Part shown: positions 1-5,717 of the stretch, in pieces
How positions within the stretch are numbered: position 1 is the first letter of the stretch
Layout: each line of letters opens with the position of its first letter
From: JAQBGV01 sp032128395
GTDB taxonomy: Bacteria; Planctomycetota; UBA8108; UBA1146
DNA length: 41,279 bases
Assembly (NCBI GenBank): GCA_032128395.1
Contig: JAQBGV010000110.1
Coordinates: forward strand, 1 to 41,279
Direction of reading: 5' to 3'
Translations under genes and position numbers: made by a program
The notes under the pieces: generated by a model
What the model was told of the DNA's origin: nothing
Database searches by the model: none
Seen by the model: only the letters and a program-made list of their open reading frames with translations

Positions 1-891
1 CTCGGCAACCCGCGGGCGCTCTACAACCTGCTCTTCACCTCCGCCGCCGAGACGCTCCGCACCATCGCCCGCGACCAGAAGCACCTCGGCGCAAAGATCG
101 GGTTCTTCGGGATCCTCCACACGTGGGGCGGGTCGCTCGCCTACCACCCGCACGTGCACTTCGTCGTTCCCGGGGGCGGACTCTCACTCGATGGCGAGCG
201 CTGGGTCGCCAGCCGACCGCGCTTCCTCTTCTCCCAGCGGGTGCTCGCGCTTCTCTTCCGGCGTCTCTTCCTCGCTGCACTGCGGCTTCTCGCCGAATCG
301 GGCGAGATCGATCTGCCTCCCGAGCTGCGTGGACCGGGGCGATTCGATCGGCTGCTCGGTGCGCTGCGGCGGAAGAAGTGGGTGGTTGATCTGCGCGAGC
401 CGTTCTCATCGCCCGAGCGCGTGCTCGAATATCTCGCGCGCTACACCCATCGCGTCGCCATCGCGAACGGGCGACTCCGACGGATCGATGACGACGGGGT
501 CCTGTTCGACGCCAAGGACTCGCGCACCGGCACGGTACGCCCGGTGCGGCTCACCGGAGCGGAGTTCCTCCGCCGCTTCGCGATGCACATCCTGCCGCGG
601 CGTTTCGTTCGGAGCCGCTACTACGGGCTGCTCGCGCATCGCGATCGCGGGAAGCGGCTCGAGCGGTGCCGGCACCTGATCGAGGAAGGAGGGCACGCGG
701 TCGCGGCTGCGGCGCCGAGCGCCCCCGCGACGACGACGGCTCCACCGGGTGAGACCGACGAGAGCGATCCGATCGCGGTGGCGGATTCGCCGCGCTGTCC
801 GCAGTGTCAAGGGCCGATGGTGCGCGTCGCGGAGATCGCGCGGTCACGCCTCGAAGCGCCGTCGGTGCGAGCGCCGCCGGTGATCGCATGA
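1..891 (+). CDS. IS91-family transposase, C-terminal part (5' end outside window)
   Basis: The reading frame is open from base 1, so the start lies upstream; about 296 residues are visible against roughly 400 for the family. IS91 transposases are HUH single-strand nucleases that move DNA by rolling-circle transposition. The HUH metal site is visible as YHPHVHFVVPGGG at 142-180, preceded by the family-typical HTWGG. The two candidate catalytic tyrosines form YLARY (YxxxY, 430-444), the two-tyrosine arrangement of IS91/IS801. The C-terminus carries a CPQC zinc-ribbon-like knuckle near 796-807 and then trails off in low-complexity Ala/Pro sequence. It reads toward an integron cassette array that begins within about 250-370 bases. 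The family call is firm; whether the element is intact cannot be judged because its start is missing. Confidence 0.88.
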   Translation, partial: LGNPRALYNLLFTSAAETLRTIARDQKHLGAKIGFFGILHTWGGSLAYHPHVHFVVPGGGLSLDGERWVASRPRFLFSQRVLALLFRRLFLAALRLLAESGEIDLPPELRGPGRFDRLLGALRRKKWVVDLREPFSSPERVLEYLARYTHRVAIANGRLRRIDDDGVLFDAKDSRTGTVRPVRLTGAEFLRRFAMHILPRRFVRSRYYGLLAHRDRGKRLERCRHLIEEGGHAVAAAAPSAPATTTAPPGETDESDPIAVADSPRCPQCQGPMVRVAEIARSRLEAPSVRAPPVIA

Positions 892-1138
892 ACAGGAGCA
901 CGCGACGCACCCATCGTCACTCGACGCACCGTCGAGATACGCACGAGGTCTGCCTCGCGCGATCGTCCGCAGGCCGCGACGTGGCTCTCCAGAGCGAAAA
1001 GCGGTGGCTGGATCGCGCGGAGGCGCTCGAACGACCGACGGAACGCTTCGAAGATGGCGGCGCGGGGAAGGTGCGATCTCACTCCGTGGACGCGGCGGTC
1101 GATAGGAACCCCATAGGGCGGTCCCGAGCCTCGGCAGA
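892..1138. other. Gene-free flank of the IS91-like gene, possible oriIS end
   Basis: No convincing gene is visible in this stretch. It contains a short perfect hairpin, CCGAG-C-CTCGG at 1124-1134, just after the sequence GATAGGAACCCCATAGGG. IS91-family elements carry their replication origin (oriIS), with a short palindrome, downstream of the transposase, so this is a plausible location for it. The exact element boundary is not resolved. The assignment is an inference from position and the hairpin only. Confidence 0.3.
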
Positions 1139-1268
1139 GTCCAACAAACTTCAATCCTGAAATCGATGGGCGACGAGGAGCGGACGGGGTTGGCGCGCGA
1201 GCGGACCTCGGTCGATCGGGCGGACCTACTTCGGCTTCGATTTCGTATAGAAGCCATCAGTGTTAGCT
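1139..1268 (-). other. Possible long or degenerate attC of the DUF6714-like cassette
   Basis: Read on the - strand, AGCTAAC (1268-1262) overlaps the stop of the DUF6714-like gene and GTTGGAC (1145-1139) is a perfect GTTRRRY. The arms share GAAATCGA as an inverted repeat plus scattered complementarity. The length of 130 bp is long but within the known range. AGCTAAC departs from RYYYAAC at one position, and the left end may instead belong to the neighbouring IS91-like element. Confidence 0.4.
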
Positions 1269-1721
1269 GGCATCGTTGCCGAGCCGATTCCAGAATTCCA
1301 GTACCTTGGCGCATTTGCCGCGCTCACACCCCGAAGCTGAGTCGAGTTCCCACTGCAGGTAGGACCGCAGTACCTTCACCTCTGTGGGTGAGAATGCTTG
1401 AGCTTGCTCAGCAGTGAGATATTCGGGGGAGAGAGAGTAGAACACGAAATCTCGCACACCCGCTTTGTCACGCCCACGCAAGACCAAGCGCAGGTATGCT
1501 GGCAGGTAGTACCGCCATGCGGCGTCTGAAAAGAGAGGCAAATCCCCTTGATGGTACTGAATCACCTCGTCAGGGACGTCTCGCCAACAGCGGCCGGAGA
1601 AATCCCGCTGAAGCTCCTCGCACTCCTCGCAGCCGCACTCGATCAACGAACCGGGTGGCGGTTGCGACACGGAGAACGCCAGTTCGATCTCGGATAGCAA
1701 GGCTGTCGGCGGTTCGATCAT
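1263..1721 (-). CDS. DUF6714-like cassette protein
   Basis: A 152-residue soluble protein starting at ATG 1721, about 18 bases inside the cassette after the upstream attC core. It has a paired-cysteine segment, IECGCEECEEL near residue 28, followed by CWRDVP, then an aromatic stretch AWRYYLPAYLRLVL around residues 69-82, and a C-terminal half rich in charged residues. From memory this pattern matches the DUF6714 family, small proteins of unknown function. No signal peptide or membrane segment is evident. The stop codon TAA lies inside the presumed attC core, as is common for cassette genes. It is the last recognisable cassette before the IS91-like sequence. No function is assigned. Confidence 0.75.
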   Translation of the reverse strand: MIEPPTALLSEIELAFSVSQPPPGSLIECGCEECEELQRDFSGRCWRDVPDEVIQYHQGDLPLFSDAAWRYYLPAYLRLVLRGRDKAGVRDFVFYSLSPEYLTAEQAQAFSPTEVKVLRSYLQWELDSASGCERGKCAKVLEFWNRLGNDAS

Positions 1722-1739
1722 GGAACTGTGCTCAATGCC

Positions 1740-1799
1740 TGCTAACGCTCAGCATCAGCGGCGGCGCGAAGCGCCGTCCGCTGCATGCTGTTGTTAGAC
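1740..1799 (-). other. attC site of the HNH cassette
   Basis: A 60-bp imperfect palindrome. On the - strand it runs from GTCTAAC (1799-1793, R'' core, containing the HNH stop codon) to GTTAGCA (1746-1740, R' core, one mismatch to GTTRRRY). The centre, GGCGGCGCGAAGCGCC, forms the tip hairpin, and CAGCATG/CAGCAT-like arms flank it. Size and core spacing are typical of a short attC. Confidence 0.82.
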
Positions 1800-2522
1800 G
1801 GGCTTGCCGAGCGACTCATCATTGCCCTTTCCAAAGTTACAGTCCTGGCAAAGCGTCTGGAGATTCTCGATCGTCGAAGTGCCGCCGCGCGAAAACGGAA
1901 TCACGTGGTCGATGTGCAGCTGGACCCCAGCCTCCACGGCAGGACTACGACCACACATCACGCAACAGAACCTATCGCGTTTCATGACGCGCAATCTGAC
2001 CTTCAGCGGAACATAGCGCGGATTAGAGGACTTCTGAGGCGCAGGCCGCTCGTTGTCCTGCTGGGTTGCTTCCTCCGCAGCCGGGCTCTCGCTTCCACTG
2101 GTTCTGGTGGTACCTGTCGTGCCCTCCAGGAACGCCACGCACGCATTCAGCCAACCGCCGAACCGTTGCTTGTAGGTTGTGTAGGAGTATTTCGTCTCGA
2201 CCGAGTCCCATTCGCCCTTGGACGGCCTGTGTCCCAAGAGCCGCCAAACTCGACCGAGCTCTCCAAGGAGTTGAGAATCGCTTATCTGAATCCGCGGCGT
2301 CCGATGGGGAGCGAGATCGAGTCCGGTCGCATCCAGCGCCTGATCCCATGAGTCGAAGTTCTTGAGCACCGTGCTGCCTTTGCATCGCTCAGCGTGTTCG
2401 TCGAACTCGCGGCGCGAAAAACGACGATTCCCGAGCTTTGCAGCAACCCGGCGGAGCTCTTCGATAACCTGCTCCTTTTGGATGCGGTTAGCGTAATCAC
2501 GATCGAGGCTGAACTGTTCCAC
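1794..2522 (-). CDS. HNH endonuclease with homing-endonuclease-associated repeat (cassette gene)
   Basis: A 242-residue protein starting at GTG 2522. The N-terminal half (about residues 12-130) has two helical modules with the pattern of the homing endonuclease associated repeat: KEQVIEELRRVAAKLGNRRFS...SWDQALDATGL, then LLGELGRVWRLLGHRPS...GGWLNACVAF. These probably bind DNA. After a polar linker, a C-terminal HNH nuclease domain carries C187-x2-C190, the H203-I-D-H206 core, N220 and C225-x2-C228, so the zinc knuckle and the catalytic His/Asn are intact. The stop codon TAA is embedded in the attC R'' core. The protein may nick or cut DNA, but its target cannot be read from sequence. It could be a stand-alone homing or defence-type nuclease. 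The domain call is strong, the biological role open. Confidence 0.85.
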   Translation of the reverse strand: MEQFSLDRDYANRIQKEQVIEELRRVAAKLGNRRFSRREFDEHAERCKGSTVLKNFDSWDQALDATGLDLAPHRTPRIQISDSQLLGELGRVWRLLGHRPSKGEWDSVETKYSYTTYKQRFGGWLNACVAFLEGTTGTTRTSGSESPAAEEATQQDNERPAPQKSSNPRYVPLKVRLRVMKRDRFCCVMCGRSPAVEAGVQLHIDHVIPFSRGGTSTIENLQTLCQDCNFGKGNDESLGKPV

Positions 2523-2540
2523 GTCTCGTTTTCTTGCTCC

Positions 2541-2608
2541 GTCTAACGGATCAGAACTCAGCGGGGCTGGAGCGAAGCGGAAGCCTCCGCTGCAGTTTGT
2601 TGTTGGGC
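2541..2608 (-). other. attC site of the 151-aa cassette
   Basis: A 68-bp imperfect palindrome. On the - strand GCCCAAC (2608-2602) matches RYYYAAC perfectly and GTTAGAC (2547-2541) matches GTTRRRY perfectly. Internal arms of the type CAGCGGAGGCTTCCGC / GCGAAGCGGAAGCC provide the stem. It ends directly before the HNH cassette, whose GTG lies 18 bases further on. Confidence 0.87.
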
Positions 2609-2646
2609 GAGCGGCCAGAACGGACCGCGTCCCCGACTATTGGAAA

Positions 2647-3102
2647 CTACTCACCGACAAGGTGCCACCACTCGTCGAAGGAAATGCCCGCAGCTACCCA
2701 CGGCGCTGATGGTGGATCTTCGTTCCAGCGCAACAACTCCGGGTCACCGGCATGAACTCCGTCAGAGACGATGAGCTTCCCCGCAACGGACCAAATCGCG
2801 TGCATGTTTCCCTGCCCACGTCCGCGAGGGGTGCCGGTGGTGACGTACCAATGCGCATAGGATCGGACGGTGTCTTGATTGAAACGCGGCGAGCGACTCC
2901 AGCCCGCAAAGAGTGGTGCGCTTTCAGAGTCGCTTTCACCACGAATTCGAAGCCATCTCACTTCCGGAGAATCGGACCGCTCGTAGGTCAACTTGAAGAA
3001 GAGGAAATCATGCTTCCAGGCAACGGCGGCGGCTAGCGAGAGTAGCAATGCTGCGAACAGGAATCGCTTCAGCGCTAGACCTCGCACACTGATGCTCCAC
3101 AA
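2647..3102 (-). CDS. Membrane-anchored cassette protein of unknown function
   Basis: A 151-residue protein whose longest frame starts at TTG 3102, 11 bases after the upstream attC core; a GTG at codon 6 is an alternative start. The N-terminus has one hydrophobic segment after a positive charge, KRFLFAALLLSLAAAVAW (about residues 12-29), which reads as a signal anchor or signal peptide. The rest is polar and rich in Trp, with RWLRIRG, AHWYVTTG, HAIWSVAGKLIVSDG and FDEWWHLVGE at the C-terminus. The product is therefore likely exported or attached to the inner membrane with its bulk outside. I do not recognise a family. Secreted or membrane products of unknown function are common in environmental cassettes. 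Confidence 0.65.
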   Translation of the reverse strand: MWSISVRGLALKRFLFAALLLSLAAAVAWKHDFLFFKLTYERSDSPEVRWLRIRGESDSESAPLFAGWSRSPRFNQDTVRSYAHWYVTTGTPRGRGQGNMHAIWSVAGKLIVSDGVHAGDPELLRWNEDPPSAPWVAAGISFDEWWHLVGE

Positions 3103-3113
3103 GTAGTGACGCC

Positions 3114-3205
3114 GCCCAACGGTGGAAGCTCAGCGGCGCCGCCGCTCAGCGGGTGGAACTACAAGATACAGTGCGGCGGCGTCCGTCTGCAGTGACTTGT
3201 TGGGC
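3114..3205 (-). other. attC site of the 107-aa cassette
   Basis: A 92-bp imperfect palindrome with perfect cores on the - strand, GCCCAAC (3205-3199) and GTTGGGC (3120-3114). The central arms contain GCGGCGGCG-type and CAGCGGCGCCGCCGCTCAGC-type sequence. It is almost the same sequence as the attC at 3554-3645, differing at a small number of positions. Confidence 0.9.
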
Positions 3206-3225
3206 GAGCAATCGATCGCCACTCG

Positions 3226-3549
3226 TCACTTAGCCGTTGTATCACCGTGCGCCGGACGACGCCAACGCAGGAAGAACTCGCTCAGTGCTTGCTCGGAGAC
3301 AGGAATGTACGTGTTCCACGTCTCTTCGGAGGCATTGTGCGGGTAGCCGAGAAGGTTCTCGATTGCGCCATTGGCGGCTAGGCGCGCCTTCTCTTCGTTA
3401 GCGGTATCGGGCCAAGCACTGAGAACTGAGGCGACTTCCTCGCGTTCGAGGCCAAACAAGGTGCGAAACTCCCAGTCGGGGAAGAACGGCCCCTCGACAG
3501 CGGCCTTCAGACAGCCGCGTACTATTTCATTGTCGTCCAGGGTTCGCAT
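3226..3549 (-). CDS. Small conserved hypothetical cassette protein
   Basis: A 107-residue soluble protein. ATG 3549 lies only 4 bases after the GTTGGGC core of the upstream attC, so the gene starts at the very edge of its cassette and any ribosome binding site must lie within the recombination core (GGGCGG) or upstream of it. Visible motifs include AAVEGPFFPDWEFRTLFGLEREEV (residues about 16-39) and FFLRWRR near the C-terminus. I recall similar EGPFFPDWEFxTLFGL proteins annotated as hypothetical in proteobacterial genomes and cassettes, without a known role. There is no signal peptide, membrane segment or obvious metal site. Confidence 0.72.
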   Translation of the reverse strand: MRTLDDNEIVRGCLKAAVEGPFFPDWEFRTLFGLEREEVASVLSAWPDTANEEKARLAANGAIENLLGYPHNASEETWNTYIPVSEQALSEFFLRWRRPAHGDTTAK

Positions 3550-3553
3550 TGCC

Positions 3554-3645
3554 GCCCAACGGAGAAAGCTCAGCGGCGCCGCCGCTCAGCCGGGTTCAAC
3601 TACAACAAACAGTGCGGCGGCGTCCGTTGCAGTGACTTGTTAGAC
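3554..3645 (-). other. attC site of the first cassette
   Basis: A 92-bp imperfect palindrome with perfect cores on the - strand: GTCTAAC (3645-3639) and GTTGGGC (3560-3554). It is a near-twin of the attC at 3114-3205, sharing AGCTCAGCGGCGCCGCCGCT and the GTGCGGCGGCGTCCGT and TGCAGTGACTTGTT blocks. This indicates either a shared origin of the two cassettes or homogenisation in this integron. Confidence 0.9.
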
Positions 3646-3719
3646 GGCACGCAACACGGCCACGACACCGCCGGTGACGACCACACGGCACAACTGCCAG
3701 GCCAACTGCTGGCCCCGCC

Positions 3720-4082
3720 TCATTCAGCCAAACAGATTACCAGCGATCGACTGCGCAAGAAACTGCCGACCACCGGTGGTGGCTGGCCCTCCCTCGCACG
3801 AGGACGAGTCAGCCCGAAGGGATGCACCCTAACGCCCAGTCGCCCGAGGCCAGTCGAGACTGTGAGCCCGTGCGTATGCTTGCGGAACTGCGAGTGCGGT
3901 GAAGCCACAATGCCGCCGAGGGGTGTGGACTGAGTTCTTGGTTCCGGAGGCTGAGGGCCCCACCAACGAATGCTGAGGAGGCAAGGAGCAGTTGAAGCGT
4001 GATCGCGCACGAGAAGCTGCTGGAGCGTTATTCGAAGGAGAGAAATGGAGTGCGGCCGAGCAACGTGACCGCCGGTGGTCAC
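3720..4082 (-). CDS. Doubtful ORF of the first cassette
   Basis: This is the longest frame in the cassette running in cassette orientation. It starts with GTG at 4082 and would encode 120 residues. The translation (for example RWWGPQPPEPRTQSTPLGG) is rich in Pro, Arg and Ser, has no recognisable motif, and lacks the codon regularity of neighbouring genes. A + strand frame at 3637-3933 is equally unconvincing. The cassette may be non-coding or may carry promoters or RNA; it contains a perfect CCACCGGTGG palindrome near 3770. Confidence that this is a real gene is low. Confidence 0.22.
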   Translation of the reverse strand: MTTGGHVARPHSISLLRITLQQLLVRDHASTAPCLLSIRWWGPQPPEPRTQSTPLGGIVASPHSQFRKHTHGLTVSTGLGRLGVRVHPFGLTRPRAREGQPPPVVGSFLRSRSLVICLAE

Positions 4083-4121
4083 CGCCTCACTATCAATCCC
4101 CGAGTCTGCTCTCGCCGTGCC

Positions 4122-4190
4122 GTCTAACAGATTAATCAGCGGACGCGGGGCGTCCTTCGTGTTCGTCCTCGTAGCGGGCCTGTTCGGCGC
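4122..4190 (-). other. attI region and cassette insertion point (right edge approximate)
   Basis: On the - strand GTTAGAC at 4128-4122 matches GTTRRRY and marks the junction between attI and the first cassette; recombination is expected after its G. The DNA on the intI side holds two inverted repeats, GGACGC-ggg-GCGTCC (4141-4155) and GGGCCT...AGGCCC (about 4177-4199), candidate IntI-binding arms. The right edge is an estimate based on the usual length of attI sites. Confidence 0.7.
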
Positions 4191-4224
4191 GAAGGCCCGG
4201 AATGATTTCGCGTCTCGGAATCAT
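4132..4224 (-). CDS. Short leader-type ORF across attI (30 codons)
   Basis: An ATG at 4224 is preceded by a perfect AGGAGG (4231-4226, spacing only 1 base) and opens a 30-codon frame beginning MIPRREIIPG. It ends at TAA 4134-4132, 3 bases before the GTTAGAC attI core. Its position recalls ORF-11 of attI1 in class 1 integrons, a leader that helps translation of the first cassette; that parallel is an inference. The spacing from AGGAGG to ATG is too short for good initiation, and GGTATGATT could instead be a -10 (TATGAT) of a cassette promoter. It could also be the remnant of a gene cut by cassette acquisition. Confidence 0.4.
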   Translation of the reverse strand: MIPRREIIPGLRAEQARYEDEHEGRPASAD

Positions 4225-4420
4225 ACCTCCTGCAAGTTGTCGTAGGAAGCGGGGAAGAGCGTCCGGATGAGGTCGCCGTGTCATCTTGTTACGGCGGTAG
4301 TCTGCCCGGCAGCGGCGGGTTCAATTTGGGGCGTCTTCTCGTAGAATCGAAAGGCGGCTGGCGCGATCCTCGTTTCGCCTCGTTGCCTCCTCGGCGACGC
4401 AGCATCGAGAGGATCCGCGC

Positions 4421-5509
4421 ATGGATTCAGAGCACACGAGTTCTTCCCGGTCGCCCGCTTCCACACCTGCGAATACCCCGAACCCAGCATTCGAGCTTGC
4501 TCCTATCTCCGATCCCGAGACTCTCCGTGCGAAGGGACCCGGTGAGCAGCGGCTCTACGAGCGGGTACGGGCGGCGATTCGAATTCGGCAATTGAGCTAC
4601 CGGACCGAGCAGGCCTACCTGGGTTGGATTCGAAGGTTCGTCTACTTCGGGGGGCGGCGCGACCCCGCCTCGCTCGGATCCGCCGAGGTCATCGATTTTC
4701 TCACCGATCTCGCGGTGCGACGTCGTGTCAGCGGGAGCACTCAGAATCAAGCACTCTGCGCACTCGTCTTTCTGTACCGCGAGGTCTACGGCGAGGAGGT
4801 GCTCGAGCTCGATGCGATGATCCGGGCGCGACGGCCGCCGCGACTCCCGGTGGTGCTCACCCGCGACGAGGTCAGTCAGTTGCTCTCATTCGTACACGGA
4901 ACCCGGGGGCTCGTGGCGCGGCTGCTCTACGGCTCCGGGTTGCGGCTCCTCGAAGGCATGCGGCTTCGGGTCCACGATATCGACTTCGCATACCAGCAGA
5001 TCACGGTGCGTTCGGGGAAAGGGGATCGCGATCGTCGGACCATGCTTCCCCGATGCCTCGAGGCCGATCTGCGGGCTCAAATCGAGCGAGCCCTCGCGAT
5101 GCACACGAGGGACCTCGCCGACGGGTGGGGCGAGGCAGTGCTTCCGAGAGCCCTCGCTCGCAAGCTGCATGGGGCGGGGCGACGGCCCGGTTGGCAATAT
5201 ATATTTCCTTCGCACCGTCGGTGCCTTGATCTCGGCGGTTCCCCGATCGAACGGCGTCACCACCGAGATGAGTCCACCGTGCAGAAGGCGGTCCGAGGCG
5301 CTGCCCGGAAGTGCGGATTCACGAAGCGCGTCACCTGCCATGCGCTTCGGCATAGCTTCGCGACTCATCTCCTCGAGTCCGGGACCGATATCCGAACGCT
5401 ACAAGAACTACTCGGTCATGCGCGATTGCAGACGACGATGATCTACACACATGTGCTCGGCCAGGGCGCAGGGGCGGTCAGGAGTCCGCTCGATCGTGAG
5501 GTGCGGTAG
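4421..5509 (+). CDS. intI: Integron integrase (tyrosine recombinase)
   Basis: A 362-residue site-specific recombinase that inserts and excises cassettes at attI and attC. The N-terminal core-binding domain (about residues 45-140) contains RIRQLSYRTEQAYLGWI, the typical integron-integrase start motif. The catalytic domain shows the box I Arg in GSGLRLLE (R175), the beta-strand Lys in GKGDRDR (K200), box II H307-A-L-R310-H, GH (H333) and the nucleophile Y342 in MIYTHV, so all key residues are present. Between K200 and box II lies the extra IntI-specific patch (about 240-285) including GWQYIFPS, which separates IntI from XerC/D. ATG 4421 has AGAGGA 7-12 bases upstream and gives a 45-residue N-terminal extension rich in Ser/Pro. 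It diverges from the cassette genes. No obvious LexA box was seen upstream. Confidence 0.95.
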   Translation: MDSEHTSSSRSPASTPANTPNPAFELAPISDPETLRAKGPGEQRLYERVRAAIRIRQLSYRTEQAYLGWIRRFVYFGGRRDPASLGSAEVIDFLTDLAVRRRVSGSTQNQALCALVFLYREVYGEEVLELDAMIRARRPPRLPVVLTRDEVSQLLSFVHGTRGLVARLLYGSGLRLLEGMRLRVHDIDFAYQQITVRSGKGDRDRRTMLPRCLEADLRAQIERALAMHTRDLADGWGEAVLPRALARKLHGAGRRPGWQYIFPSHRRCLDLGGSPIERRHHRDESTVQKAVRGAARKCGFTKRVTCHALRHSFATHLLESGTDIRTLQELLGHARLQTTMIYTHVLGQGAGAVRSPLDREVR

Positions 5510-5717
5510 AGCGCCGAAGGAGTCGAGGGGTGGAGGATCGGGGTGGGCTACTCGATTCCGCGGAGAGGCTAGGGTGATGCATCATCATGAGCAAGCCCTC
5601 GACTCCGGAGAGCTGAGGTCGGGGTGCTGGATTCCGCACTCCTTCGAGTCGCGTCTCCCTGCGGCATGTGCAGCGCGACCGCCTCGGAAGTGTCGATGAA
5701 CGAGCCGTTCGAGCAGC

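Larger units (their letters stand above)
1139..5509 (-). mobile_element. Integron: intI, attI and about five gene cassettes
   Basis: A tyrosine recombinase of IntI type at 4421-5509 (+) lies next to a run of short genes all on the - strand. These are separated by imperfect palindromes of 60-130 bp whose ends match RYYYAAC and GTTRRRY, the R''/R' cores of attC sites. On the - strand the sites lie downstream of each cassette gene. The first cassette begins at a GTTAGAC at 4128-4122 that forms the attI core. Cassette genes are transcribed away from intI, the orientation seen in most integrons and opposite to the inverted-integrase clade known from some planctomycetes and spirochaetes. Approximate cassettes in - strand order are 4127-3560 (no clear gene), 3559-3120 (107-aa protein), 3119-2547 (151-aa protein), 2546-1746 (HNH) and 1745-about 1145 (DUF6714-like). 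Confidence 0.85.

Noticed and set aside
3637..3933. + strand frame in the first cassette
   Set aside because: Against cassette orientation, no motif, and it starts inside attC.
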